From: Opitutaceae bacterium TAV5
GTDB lineage: Bacteria > Verrucomicrobiota > Verrucomicrobiia > Opitutales > Opitutaceae
Length of the DNA stretch: 64,000 bases
Assembly (NCBI GenBank): GCA_000242935.3
Contig: CP007053.1
Location: forward strand, 3,705,001-3,769,000
Direction: 5' to 3'
Shown one piece after another: positions 17,132-25,639 of this stretch. Each line of letters begins with the position of its first letter. Positions within the stretch are counted from its first letter, which is position 1. The position numbers and the translations under genes were made by a program. Below the pieces are notes generated by a model. The model worked only from the letters and a program-made list of their open reading frames with translations, searched no databases and was not told where the DNA came from.

Positions 17132-18013
17132 ATGAATACCCGAATCCACCGCAAACCCGCACTCACCCCACTCCTTGCCGGAGCCACCCTTGCCGCCCTC
17201 GCCAGCACCGCGACCGCCGCCCCTGTCACGCTCGTCCACGAAACCTTTGGCGGCAGCGGCTCCGCATCCCTCGCCGGCACCACCCCTGGCACCTTCGCAT
17301 CCGCCCTCACCTCCGCCACCCCCGTGGCCGGCACCGCCACATGGTATGCCTCCCCCGCCTTCAAAGCCGACGGCTCCATCGGCGGCGCCACCCGGAACGA
17401 CAATTCCGCTTATCTCTATCTTGGTTCCTATATCAATAACACCAGAGGCACTGCCGACGGGAAATTCACCCTCACCGCCAATATTGCAAAACCAACCGCC
17501 GGCACCTGGGTGTCCGCCGGTTTCCTCTACATCCCCTCCGACAAAATCTCGTCCAGCATCGACCAGACCTTCAACGGCGGCACCGGCAACCTTAACGGCT
17601 ACGGCACCTTCCTGCATCGGACCAGTGACAGCGGCGCAAACTTTTTCGGCGGGGCAGGCACCACAAACAGCAACGATCCAGGCAACATCGACGCCGACGC
17701 GAGCATCACCATCACCCTCGATTTCACCCCCGAAGGCGGCTACAACGGCACGAACAACTTCGGCACGGTTTCCTTCGTCGCCACGTGGGGCGCAGATCAA
17801 ACCGCCGAATGGTCATACACCTGGACGTCCTCGATACCGATTACAGGGATAGGTTTCAGTTCCAGCGGCACGAACATCGCCGGCGGCGTTTCCAGTCTCA
17901 CGCTCACCCAAACCCTCAGCACCGTTCCCGAACCGGCGAATGTCGCGTTGCTCGCGGGCGCGCTTGTCGCGGCGGGCGCCATCTTCCGGCACCGCCGTCA
18001 TACCCGCCGGTGA
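17132..18013 (+). CDS. PEP-CTERM secreted protein of unknown function
   Basis: The 293 residues have a signal peptide (MNTRIHRKPALTPLLAGATLAALASTATAA, cut after Ala-rich end) and a Gly/Thr/Ser-rich all-beta body. The C-terminal sorting signal is VPEPANVALLAGALVAAGAI followed by FRHRRHTRR: the PEP motif, a membrane span and a basic tail. This would be exported, processed by the exosortase at 5564 and retained or displayed at the envelope. The body resembles a lectin/jelly-roll fold, but I assign no family. It leads a three-gene plus-strand run with the Asp-box protein and a pseudopilin. Confidence 0.85.
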   Translation: MNTRIHRKPALTPLLAGATLAALASTATAAPVTLVHETFGGSGSASLAGTTPGTFASALTSATPVAGTATWYASPAFKADGSIGGATRNDNSAYLYLGSYINNTRGTADGKFTLTANIAKPTAGTWVSAGFLYIPSDKISSSIDQTFNGGTGNLNGYGTFLHRTSDSGANFFGGAGTTNSNDPGNIDADASITITLDFTPEGGYNGTNNFGTVSFVATWGADQTAEWSYTWTSSIPITGIGFSSSGTNIAGGVSSLTLTQTLSTVPEPANVALLAGALVAAGAIFRHRRHTRR

Positions 18014-18072
18014 CGAGCAGCGTTCTCCTTCCCGCCTTCTCTCTCCCTCCAACCTTTTTTCCTCCTGCCAGA

Positions 18073-20331
18073 ATGCCAGTCACATCGACAAACCTCGCCC
18101 GCCTGCTCCTGCCTGTCCTGCCAGCTCTGCCTGTTGCGATACTGCTTGGCGCGACCGCCGCGGCCGCGCCGGACACACGTGCGATCCCCGAAATGCCCCG
18201 CTACGGACAATGGCAGTCAGCCTACATCGGCGGCGGCGGCTGGCTCCAGGAAATCATCCTGTGCCCCAGCGACCCGAATCGCGTTTATTCCTACGTGGAC
18301 ATTTCGGGCATGTTTCGCAGCGACGACGGCGGCAACACCTGGCGGATGATTCACGGCGGCCTCCCGAAACGCCGCGCCGACTTCGACACACGCTCCATGC
18401 ACGTTGACCCGCGCAACGCCGACATCCTCCTCGCCGCCCTTTCCGGACGCATGCAAAAGGAAACCGTTTACCGGAGTAATGACGGCGGCAATACATGGAA
18501 AACCGTCATCACCGGCGCCCCCTTCTGGGGCAACATCCTCGGGCGCTTCGACGGCCCGCTCATCGTTCATCAGCCCGACGCTCCGGACAACCTCCTCATC
18601 GCCACCGGCGGCGGCGGTCTCTACAAAAGTAGTGATAATGGCGATACATGGAGGCATGTCGAAAAATTGAAAGATGTGGGTGCGACCGGTTTGCTCGTCG
18701 ACCGCCGCGACCCGCGCCGCGTCTGGCTCTGGGCGCGCGGCGGGAAAATCGGCACTGCCGGCTGGGTGGCGGGCACCTTCGAGGGCGGTTTTTTCGAGAG
18801 TCGGGACTTCGGCGAAACCTGGCAGAAGGTCTCCGACGTCCAGCCCACCAAAATGGTTCAGGATCCCCAAAACCACGCCCGCTTTTACGCCATCTTCAAT
18901 GACCGTATCATAAAAACCAGCGACGACGGACGCTCCTGGACAGAACTCGCCAATGGACTCAACATCGACCGCGCCAATCTCGACAAACCCATCCCGACCT
19001 CAATGGGCGACATTTATTATCACGCGATCGACACCGGTCCGGACTTTGTGCTCGCCGCCTCGGGACGCGGCACCTTTTACCGTTTGCCCCTGCTCGCTTC
19101 CTCTCCTGCCGACGCTGTAAAATGGGAAAAAGTTGAGCGCAAAAAACTCATCGAACCCGATTACGGCTGGGCACGTTTCCCGGGCGGCAATGATTTCGGA
19201 CGGGCGCTCGGCTGGGTGCGCGTTGACCCGCGCGACCCGCACCACTGGTTCTTCACCGATTGGTATTCACTTTACCAATCCCCCAATGCCGGCGAGACAT
19301 GGCAACTGACCATTCACGGCATCGAATCCACCTTCGTTCACACCTTGCTTGCCGACCCCGCCAACCCCCAACGCATCCATCTCGGCATGTCCGACAATGG
19401 TTATTTTCGCAGTGAAGACGGCGGCGTCAGTTACCGGAAAGTTGGCGGACGCAATTTCAACTCTTCGAATATCAAGTGGCTGGATCTGTCGTCGGAAAAT
19501 CCGAACAAGATTGTCGCCGTTGGAACACCTGGAGGCGAATGGAAATGCACACAGGTTTTTCTCAGCGACAACGCCGGTGAGACATGGCGATTCTCGCCGA
19601 TGAAAAACCTGCCCGACATGACGGACCGACGCTGCCACTCCATCACCGTGCACCCGAAAAATCCGGACGAAGTCTGGCTCGCTGTTTCGGGAAAAATCAC
19701 CCCCGGCCAAAGCGGGCCGTGGCGCAGCCGCGACGGAGGCATCTCGTGGGAATGGTCCGGCGAAGGGCTGCCCGAAGGAGAAGATTTCTTCAACAACCAG
19801 ATATGGCTTTATCGCGGTTCGGAAATCGCCGTCAGTCCCGATGGCTCGCTGCTCGCCGTCAACGGCAGGACCAACGAACTCTGGCGACGCGGTCCTGCCG
19901 ACAATTCCCGCTGGGAGCGCATCGCCTTCCCCGCCGAAAAACCCGGTCACAACACCGCCCTCAATCCAGCGTTGCAAAACCGCCCCTGGGTGATGGCCGT
20001 GGCGGATACATCGGTTGCCGGACGTTTTTACGCCGGCGTTTCACGACGCGGTCTCTGGCGTAGCGACGATTCCGGTACGACCTGGCAGCGCGTGTTTGAC
20101 GGCCAACTCGTCAGTTTCTCCCTCGACCGCCTCCGCTCCGGACAAATCGCATGCTCGGATTGGGATACCGTCTGGTTCTCCGCTGACAATGGCGGCAAGT
20201 GGATCGACCTCGATGCCGAACGCAAAATCCCGTTCCGCCCCGTCAACATCGTTTTGCCTGTCAATGACCGCATTCTCATCGGCACCTTCGGCAACGGTGC
20301 CTTCCACCGCCCGCTTCCTGCCTACCCATAA
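18073..20331 (+). CDS. Secreted multi-bladed Asp-box protein, GH74/xyloglucanase-like
   Basis: The 752 residues carry a signal peptide (hydrophobic LLLPVLPALPVAILLGATAAAA) and at least ten Asp boxes, including SDDGGNTW, SNDGGNTW, SSDNGDTW, SRDFGETW, SPNAGETW, SDNAGETW, SRDGGISW and SDDSGTTW. This count and spacing fit the double seven-bladed propeller of GH74 xyloglucanases, and the opening GGGGWLQEIILCPSDPNRVY resembles their first blade. The two catalytic aspartates could not be assigned by eye, so endoglucanase activity is inference. The ATG at 18073 is chosen because it starts the signal peptide 59 bp after the previous stop. No PEP-CTERM tail is present. Confidence 0.85.
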   Translation: MPVTSTNLARLLLPVLPALPVAILLGATAAAAPDTRAIPEMPRYGQWQSAYIGGGGWLQEIILCPSDPNRVYSYVDISGMFRSDDGGNTWRMIHGGLPKRRADFDTRSMHVDPRNADILLAALSGRMQKETVYRSNDGGNTWKTVITGAPFWGNILGRFDGPLIVHQPDAPDNLLIATGGGGLYKSSDNGDTWRHVEKLKDVGATGLLVDRRDPRRVWLWARGGKIGTAGWVAGTFEGGFFESRDFGETWQKVSDVQPTKMVQDPQNHARFYAIFNDRIIKTSDDGRSWTELANGLNIDRANLDKPIPTSMGDIYYHAIDTGPDFVLAASGRGTFYRLPLLASSPADAVKWEKVERKKLIEPDYGWARFPGGNDFGRALGWVRVDPRDPHHWFFTDWYSLYQSPNAGETWQLTIHGIESTFVHTLLADPANPQRIHLGMSDNGYFRSEDGGVSYRKVGGRNFNSSNIKWLDLSSENPNKIVAVGTPGGEWKCTQVFLSDNAGETWRFSPMKNLPDMTDRRCHSITVHPKNPDEVWLAVSGKITPGQSGPWRSRDGGISWEWSGEGLPEGEDFFNNQIWLYRGSEIAVSPDGSLLAVNGRTNELWRRGPADNSRWERIAFPAEKPGHNTALNPALQNRPWVMAVADTSVAGRFYAGVSRRGLWRSDDSGTTWQRVFDGQLVSFSLDRLRSGQIACSDWDTVWFSADNGGKWIDLDAERKIPFRPVNIVLPVNDRILIGTFGNGAFHRPLPAYP

Positions 20332-20352
20332 AATATCAAAACCTCATCCACC

Positions 20353-21072
20353 ATGCACACCTCGAAACACCGCCCGTCACCTGCTGCCACCGTTGATTCA
20401 CAGGGTTTCACCCTGATCGAATTGCTCACCGTCATCGCAATCATTGGCATTCTTGCCGCCATCATCATCCCCACGGTGGGCGCGGTCCGCGCCACGGCAC
20501 TCAATGCCAGGGCCGCCGCCAACCTCCGCTCGTGCTTCACCATGCACGCTCTCTACGCCAACGACAACAAGGACAAGATCGCTCCCTACCAGTTGAACGG
20601 GGAGGTATTGACCCCCTTCCGATGGACCCACCTTCTCGTGCGCGACGGCTATGCCGGCACCGCCAGATCGATCACCCTCGTCGACAAAAATGAAGTCTTC
20701 GGCAATCCGGCCATGATTCGTTATTACCAGTCGAAAGGTTACGACCTGCAGACGACCAACACATGGGCGCGCAACGGCAACATCGGCCCCGACCCCGATG
20801 GAAAGACGGCGGGACGTGTCGTGACATTCTCGGGGCTCGAGCAGCCCAGCCGCACCCTGTTCATCACCGAGGGCACGATTCAGTCCAACAACCGGTGGTT
20901 CCATAACGAGGTCTGGTCGTCGACCTGGCTAAACCGCATCCCGCCGCCCGCCGATTTCCAGAAAGGCAAGGCATTCGTCCTTTTCGCCGACGGTCACACC
21001 CTTCTCATGCCCGGCCCCGGACTCAAGGACCTCTGGGACAACGATCAGCTTTTTTCCCAAGGTGCGCAATGA
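20353..21072 (+). CDS. Type II secretion-type pseudopilin
   Basis: The 239 residues have a class III (prepilin) signal: a 17-residue leader, then QGFTLIELLTVIAIIGILAA, with cleavage expected between Gly and Phe and the Glu at mature position 5. The globular part ends with GKAFVLFADGHTLL, the DG-containing C-terminal motif common in Verrucomicrobia and Planctomycetes pseudopilins. It follows the Asp-box gene by 21 bp, so co-transcription is likely. It may assist export or display of the polysaccharide-active proteins. No secretion ATPase or prepilin peptidase is in the window. Confidence 0.9.
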   Translation: MHTSKHRPSPAATVDSQGFTLIELLTVIAIIGILAAIIIPTVGAVRATALNARAAANLRSCFTMHALYANDNKDKIAPYQLNGEVLTPFRWTHLLVRDGYAGTARSITLVDKNEVFGNPAMIRYYQSKGYDLQTTNTWARNGNIGPDPDGKTAGRVVTFSGLEQPSRTLFITEGTIQSNNRWFHNEVWSSTWLNRIPPPADFQKGKAFVLFADGHTLLMPGPGLKDLWDNDQLFSQGAQ

Positions 21073-21160
21073 GGTCGCATCGGGCCTTTTCGCAGCTCCG
21101 GATCACGCCGATTGCTGAAACGGCCACGATTTTTCAAGACGGCGAAAGCGACGGTCCGGA

Positions 21161-22798
21161 TTATCCCTCGCTGCCGCCGTATTGTCGCTTGATCGCAGAA
21201 GACCGGCCGGAATCAGCGAGGGGCTTGCGCGTCACGTACATGATCGCCCCCAGCACCACGAAGAGCGCGGCCGTGCCGGCGAGGAGCGAGAAATCCTCCA
21301 TCCGCAGCACGAAGTACAGGTAACCGTAAACGCCGCCGAGCAACCCGCCGACGATCCAGGCGCGGCGTCCGCTGTCGAGGATGCGCCGGCTGTAGCAGGC
21401 AATCAGGAGAGTCGAGGCCGCCGCCGCCAGGCCGTAGGCGATGCCGAACGCCACGAACTCCGCCAGCGCCAGCGTGCCGAGGTAAAAGAGGCAGAGCGCC
21501 GTGCCGACCAGCAGGTAATTGAGCGCGGACAGGCGCACTCCGCAGGCCGCTTCGAAAATGAAAAATGTCGTGAACACCAGGGTGATGAAGAGCACGCCGT
21601 ATTTGATGGCGCGTTCCGTGACGCGGTAGGCGTTGAGCGGTTGCAGGAGCTCCACGCCAAACGCCGAATCGCTCCAGCCAGGCAAGCCCGGCAGGTCGCG
21701 CGCGCCGGAGAGGAGTCCGTTTTCGGGAAAATTGCGTCCGTACCACGATACCTGCCACTCGGCCGAAAATCCGTCGGCGCCCACTTCGCGGGTCATCGGC
21801 AGCCAGGCGCCGGAGAAACCCGGATCGGGCCAGGCGGAGGCGAGCCTGACCCGGGTCTGGCGGCCGAGCGGCACGAAGTCGATCCGGCCGCTGCCGTTGA
21901 GGCGCAGGTCGAGCGAAAACGCTTGCGGCCCCGTGGTTGCGGAGGGCGCGGTGACGGCCGCGTGCACGCCCGACGCCATGCCTTCGATGCCGGGGCCGGG
22001 CTGCAGGGGGAGGGCGACGGCCGCAGGGCTGTCGCCGGTGTTTCCGCCGCCGTTTCCGGATGTAGTGGCAAGCGCATTACCGCCGGTGTCGTCGGCGCCG
22101 CGGCCTCCCCATTTCACGACGAGGTTTTCGCGGGCGCCGCGCAGGTCGCTGATCATGAAACAGAGCCGGGCCTTTTCCCAGTGAGGCGTCACGTCCCTTT
22201 CGCGGACGAAGCCGAAGTCCGGCACGGCAAACCGGCCGCTGACGCGCAGGTGCGTCGAGTAAACGGCGGCGGTGTAGATGCTCCGCTTGCGCAACGACGG
22301 GTCGAGCTGGCCCTCGATGGCGAGGGTTTCCGGCAGAAACCACGCTTCGCCGTGCGCTGTTTTTTCGACGCTCCCGGTCTGGCGTTTGCCGTTCACGAAA
22401 TGGACCTCCTCGCCGTCCGTTTTCCATGAATACGGGACGACGAGCACGGGGCCGGCGATTTCCTGCGAGCGGCCCCAGGTGTCCATGATCTCGCCGACGG
22501 CTTCGCTGTGCCGCGCCTGCCGTTCTTCGAGGGTGGAGCGGACCATCGCCAGCGGGATGAGAAGCAGCAGGCCGACCAGGCCCGCGCCGAGGATCCGGAA
22601 AAAGAGGGACCGCTGGCGGAGCCACCCGCAGATCCCGGCGATGACCGGATGCGCGGCGGAGGACGAGGCCGATGCGCCGCCGCCCGTCCCGGCCGGCGTG
22701 GGCAGAGGCGGGACGGCGCCAGAGGATGAGGCGGAAGGCGCCGGCGAGGTCGGGCGGGAGACGGAGGGCGAGGGATCGGGGAGCGGAGGAGTGTCCAT
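21161..22798 (-). CDS. creD: CreD-like inner membrane protein
   Basis: The 545 residues have a long Pro/Ser/Gly-rich cytoplasmic head, one membrane segment (SLFFRILGAGLVGLLLLIPLAMV), a large periplasmic domain with the CreD motif IAGPVLVVPYSW, and a C-terminal block of about six membrane segments starting GVLFITLVFTTFFIFEAACG. That block agrees with cell-envelope protein CreD. The periplasmic domain carries a Gly/Asn/Thr-rich insert (GGNALATTSGNGGGNTGDS). No creBC two-component genes are nearby. The ATG at 22798 is used; an alternative start lies four codons upstream. Function in envelope integrity is by family only. Confidence 0.88.
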   Translation of the reverse strand: MDTPPLPDPSPSVSRPTSPAPSASSSGAVPPLPTPAGTGGGASASSSAAHPVIAGICGWLRQRSLFFRILGAGLVGLLLLIPLAMVRSTLEERQARHSEAVGEIMDTWGRSQEIAGPVLVVPYSWKTDGEEVHFVNGKRQTGSVEKTAHGEAWFLPETLAIEGQLDPSLRKRSIYTAAVYSTHLRVSGRFAVPDFGFVRERDVTPHWEKARLCFMISDLRGARENLVVKWGGRGADDTGGNALATTSGNGGGNTGDSPAAVALPLQPGPGIEGMASGVHAAVTAPSATTGPQAFSLDLRLNGSGRIDFVPLGRQTRVRLASAWPDPGFSGAWLPMTREVGADGFSAEWQVSWYGRNFPENGLLSGARDLPGLPGWSDSAFGVELLQPLNAYRVTERAIKYGVLFITLVFTTFFIFEAACGVRLSALNYLLVGTALCLFYLGTLALAEFVAFGIAYGLAAAASTLLIACYSRRILDSGRRAWIVGGLLGGVYGYLYFVLRMEDFSLLAGTAALFVVLGAIMYVTRKPLADSGRSSAIKRQYGGSEG

Positions 22799-22910
22799 GC
22801 CCGCGAGCATGGGCGCGGATTATGAAAATCGTATGAACTCGCCGTGAAATCGGCGGGAAAACGGCAAGCATGGATTGGCAGAAAAAGGGGCACGGGCTTT
22901 TTCCGCCAAT

Positions 22911-23001
22911 CGCCCGTGGACGGCGCGAAGCGCCGCCTTCCGGAACACGGGCTGGAAGCCCGTGCCACGCCGGAATCATGGGCAAGGATGCCCATGCCAC
23001 C
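22911..23001. repeat. Modular hairpin element F3
   Basis: The reverse complement is nearly identical to F1 (6751-6852) except for a 6-bp insertion between the first two hairpins. It lies between the creD start and the flotillin stop. A further short hairpin, gggcgcacgtgaagtgcgcc, at 23032-23051 abuts and forms part of the flotillin stop. Confidence 0.85.
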
Positions 23002-23052
23002 ATCGCGTTTGTCGCAGCTTCAACCGCGAACGGGCGCACGTGAAGTGCGCCT

Positions 23053-24573
23053 CTACGGCTTGTCCGCGGGGCCAGCGGGCGGGGCGGATCTGGCGTCGTC
23101 GGCCTTGGGTTGCGCGGCGGCGCTGGTGCCGAGGAAGGCGGGGAGATTCAGGCCGACGCTTTTGGCGATTTCGTTGAGCGGGATCACGCCCTTGTAGAGG
23201 TCGTTGACGAACTGGCCGGGGCCATTGGTCGCGGACCCGCCGGCGCCGTTGCCACCGCCCATGACAACGACCTTTTCGAAGGTCAGGCCCTTGATCGCGC
23301 CGGCCTGCACCTCGGCGATGCGGACGATGTTTTCCGCGATGAGGAGCTGCGTGGCGCCGGCGGTGTCGTCGGCCACGCGGAGGAGTTTTTCGAAACCCTG
23401 CGCCTTGGCATCGAGCAGGGCGCGCGTGCCTTCGGCCTCGGCGGTGAGCTTGGCCTGGATGCCGCTCGCCTCGGCGCCGAGTTTGGCGCGGATGCCGGCG
23501 GCCTCGCCTTCGGCCACGCGGCGCACGCCTTCGGCTTCGGCTTCTTTCTGGATGACCCAGGCGTTGGCCTGGCCTTTCTGGATGATCTCGGCCTGCGCGG
23601 CCTTGGCTTCGGCATCGATGCGGATGCGCTCTTTTTCGATCTCGGCCTTGACGATCTGGTCGGCTTTCTGCGCGGCCATTTCGCGGTCGGCGCGGGCGAG
23701 TTCGGCTTCCTGTTCGGCCTTGTAGGATTCCTGGAGGGCGCGGGCTTCGGCGACTTTCTGCGCGGCTTCGGTGCGGCGGGTGGCCTCGGCCTGCTCGGCG
23801 GCGAGATCGGCATCGGAACGGGCGATGACCATCTGCGCGGTGTTTTGTCCCTTGCGGGCTTCGGCCTGGGCGCTGGCGACGCGGATGGCCTGGTCGCGCT
23901 CGGCCTCGGCGCGGCCGGTGGCGCCGCGCTGGTTTTCCTGGGCGACGCGGATCTGGGCGTCGTTGATGGCCTTGGCGGCGGCTTCCTTGCCGAGCGCGTC
24001 GATGTAGCCGGACTGGTCCTTTATGTCGCGGATGTTGCCGTTGATCATCCGGAGACCGACCTTGTGGAGCTCGACTTCGACGCCCTTGGTGATCGAGGCG
24101 ATGAGTTTTTCACGGTCGCCGTTGATCTCCTCGATCGTCATCGAGGCGAAGACGACGCGCATCTGGCCCATGATGATTTCGGAGGCGAGCTGCTTGACTT
24201 CGTCCATCGTGCGCCCGAGCAGGCGGGTGGCGGCGTTCTGGGTGACGGAGGGCTCGGTCGAGACGCCGATGGTGAACGATGCCGGCGCATCGATGCGGAT
24301 GTTCTGGCTGGAGAGCGCGCCGCGCAGCTCGATGTCGATGCTGATGGGCGTGAGGTCGAGGTAACCATAGCTCTGCACGAAGGGCATCACGAAGGTGGCG
24401 CCGCCGTGAAAGCACCGGGATGACGACTGGTTGCCGAGTTTGCCGTACACGACCAGAATGCGGTCGGGCGGGCACATGCGGTAACGCGAGATGATCGCCA
24501 TGCCCATGATGAACACGAAGACGAGGGCGAGACCGAGGAAGATGATGAGACCGGAGGAGATGGCAGCGAGCAT
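23053..24573 (-). CDS. floT: Flotillin-like membrane scaffold protein
   Basis: The 506 residues begin with a hydrophobic hairpin/anchor (SSGLIIFLGLALVFVFIMGMAII) and an SPFH (band 7) domain at about 30-210. A long coiled-coil flotillin domain rich in Ala/Glu follows (repeated EAEARK, AEAEGVRRVAEGEAAGIRAKLGAEA). The tail is FEKVVVMGGGNGAGG, as in FloT/YqiK/flotillin. Flotillins organise functional membrane microdomains. An NfeD-family gene lies upstream in the same direction, the usual partnership. The stop codon falls in a repeat hairpin. Confidence 0.93.
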   Translation of the reverse strand: MLAAISSGLIIFLGLALVFVFIMGMAIISRYRMCPPDRILVVYGKLGNQSSSRCFHGGATFVMPFVQSYGYLDLTPISIDIELRGALSSQNIRIDAPASFTIGVSTEPSVTQNAATRLLGRTMDEVKQLASEIIMGQMRVVFASMTIEEINGDREKLIASITKGVEVELHKVGLRMINGNIRDIKDQSGYIDALGKEAAAKAINDAQIRVAQENQRGATGRAEAERDQAIRVASAQAEARKGQNTAQMVIARSDADLAAEQAEATRRTEAAQKVAEARALQESYKAEQEAELARADREMAAQKADQIVKAEIEKERIRIDAEAKAAQAEIIQKGQANAWVIQKEAEAEGVRRVAEGEAAGIRAKLGAEASGIQAKLTAEAEGTRALLDAKAQGFEKLLRVADDTAGATQLLIAENIVRIAEVQAGAIKGLTFEKVVVMGGGNGAGGSATNGPGQFVNDLYKGVIPLNEIAKSVGLNLPAFLGTSAAAQPKADDARSAPPAGPADKP

Positions 24574-24629
24574 GTCGGGTGAGGTGGTTGCAGTGAGTTG
24601 ATGGTGGAGGAAAAGGGCGCGGTGAGCTA

Positions 24630-24917
24630 ACGAAGAATGGAGAATGATGAATGAAGAATGGGACGGAGCTTCGGTTGCGATGGGTTGGGGATGGTTTGGC
24701 GATTCTTCATTCTACAGGGGACTTCCAGAAAAGATCTTTTGAACAGAAGATAACCAAGGAAACAAAGATCAAACCAACGAAGAGGAGTTTGTAATTTAAT
24801 CAAAATCAGGATATTATATATTTTATTTCAAGGGACTTCTTTGTTTCAGGCCTTCGTTATCTTCGTTTCCTTCTGTTCAAAAACGTATTTCCAGATCCTT
24901 CCCGGATTCTTCATTCT
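24630..24917. repeat. Composite AT-rich inverted-repeat region E5
   Basis: This fills the 337-bp gap between flotillin and the NfeD-like gene. An outer phrase gaatgatgaatgaagaatgg (about 24641-24661) has inverted copies gattcttcattct at 24701 and 24905. Nested within is a second pair: tttgaacagaagataaccaa (about 24738) against its inverted counterpart ending cttctgttcaaa (about 24871-24882), around a very AT-rich centre (24795-24830). The last copy provides the NfeD-like stop codon. Confidence 0.7.
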
Positions 24918-25516
24918 GCATTGGAGGCGAAGGGTTCGACGACGACGGTGCGGGCGTCGATGACGCGGGTGACGCGGACCTTGGCGCCGCTGGCGATGGC
25001 TTCTTCCGTGGCGGAGACGGCGGAGAGGGTTTCCTGGCGGCCATTGAGGTTGAGGGTGATCTGGCCTCCGGGGCCGTGCGCGGCGGGCAGGGTGAGGTAG
25101 ACGGTGCCGACGAGGCCGACGGCTTCGTTGATGCGCATGGTGCCGTCGGTGTGCAGCGACATGACGAACCGGATCATCACGACGAGGATCGACATGAGCG
25201 CGCCGCCGGCAACGACGCCGGTCAGGGTGGCCGCGCCGACAGGCCAGCCGGCGTCGAGCGCGATCCCGCCGCCCCAGCCGAAGCCGAGAAAAAAGCCGGT
25301 GAGCGGTTTTACGGAAAAAATGCCACCGCCGCCGCCGTGCCCGAAATCGTCAACGGCATCGATGACATCGCCGCCCTCGAAGCCGACCATGGCGAGCACG
25401 GCGAGGATCAGGGCGAGCAGGCCGGCGAGCAGGCCGATGCCGTAAAAAATCTGTTTGGCGAGGTCGAGGCTGTCCCACCAGCTCAGGGCAAAGTCCATAA
25501 AAGCGAGGGTATTCAT
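24911..25516 (-). CDS. NfeD-like membrane protein, flotillin partner
   Basis: The 201 residues contain three or four membrane segments (IFYGIGLLAGLLALILAVLAMVGF, a Gly-rich loop, AATLTGVVAGGALMSILVVMI). A C-terminal OB-fold-type domain follows (EAVGLVGTVYLTLPAAHGPG ... VRVTRVIDARTVVVEPF), the hallmark of short NfeD/YuaF proteins. It would act with the downstream flotillin in membrane-domain organisation. The ATG at 25516 (MNTLAFMDFALSWW) is preferred to an upstream frame extension. The stop TGA lies inside a repeat phrase (gcagaatgaagaat on the minus strand). Confidence 0.85.
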   Translation of the reverse strand: MNTLAFMDFALSWWDSLDLAKQIFYGIGLLAGLLALILAVLAMVGFEGGDVIDAVDDFGHGGGGGIFSVKPLTGFFLGFGWGGGIALDAGWPVGAATLTGVVAGGALMSILVVMIRFVMSLHTDGTMRINEAVGLVGTVYLTLPAAHGPGGQITLNLNGRQETLSAVSATEEAIASGAKVRVTRVIDARTVVVEPFASNAE

Positions 25517-25639
25517 GGCGTTGCCGGAGAGGGCTAAGGGGCTTGTCGGGAGAATCAACAGTAACCGGATGCAGGAACCGATTTTTTGCCGGGGAAGGTT
25601 GCGGGTGCGGAAGCGGGACGGGATGCCGGCGCCATGCGG

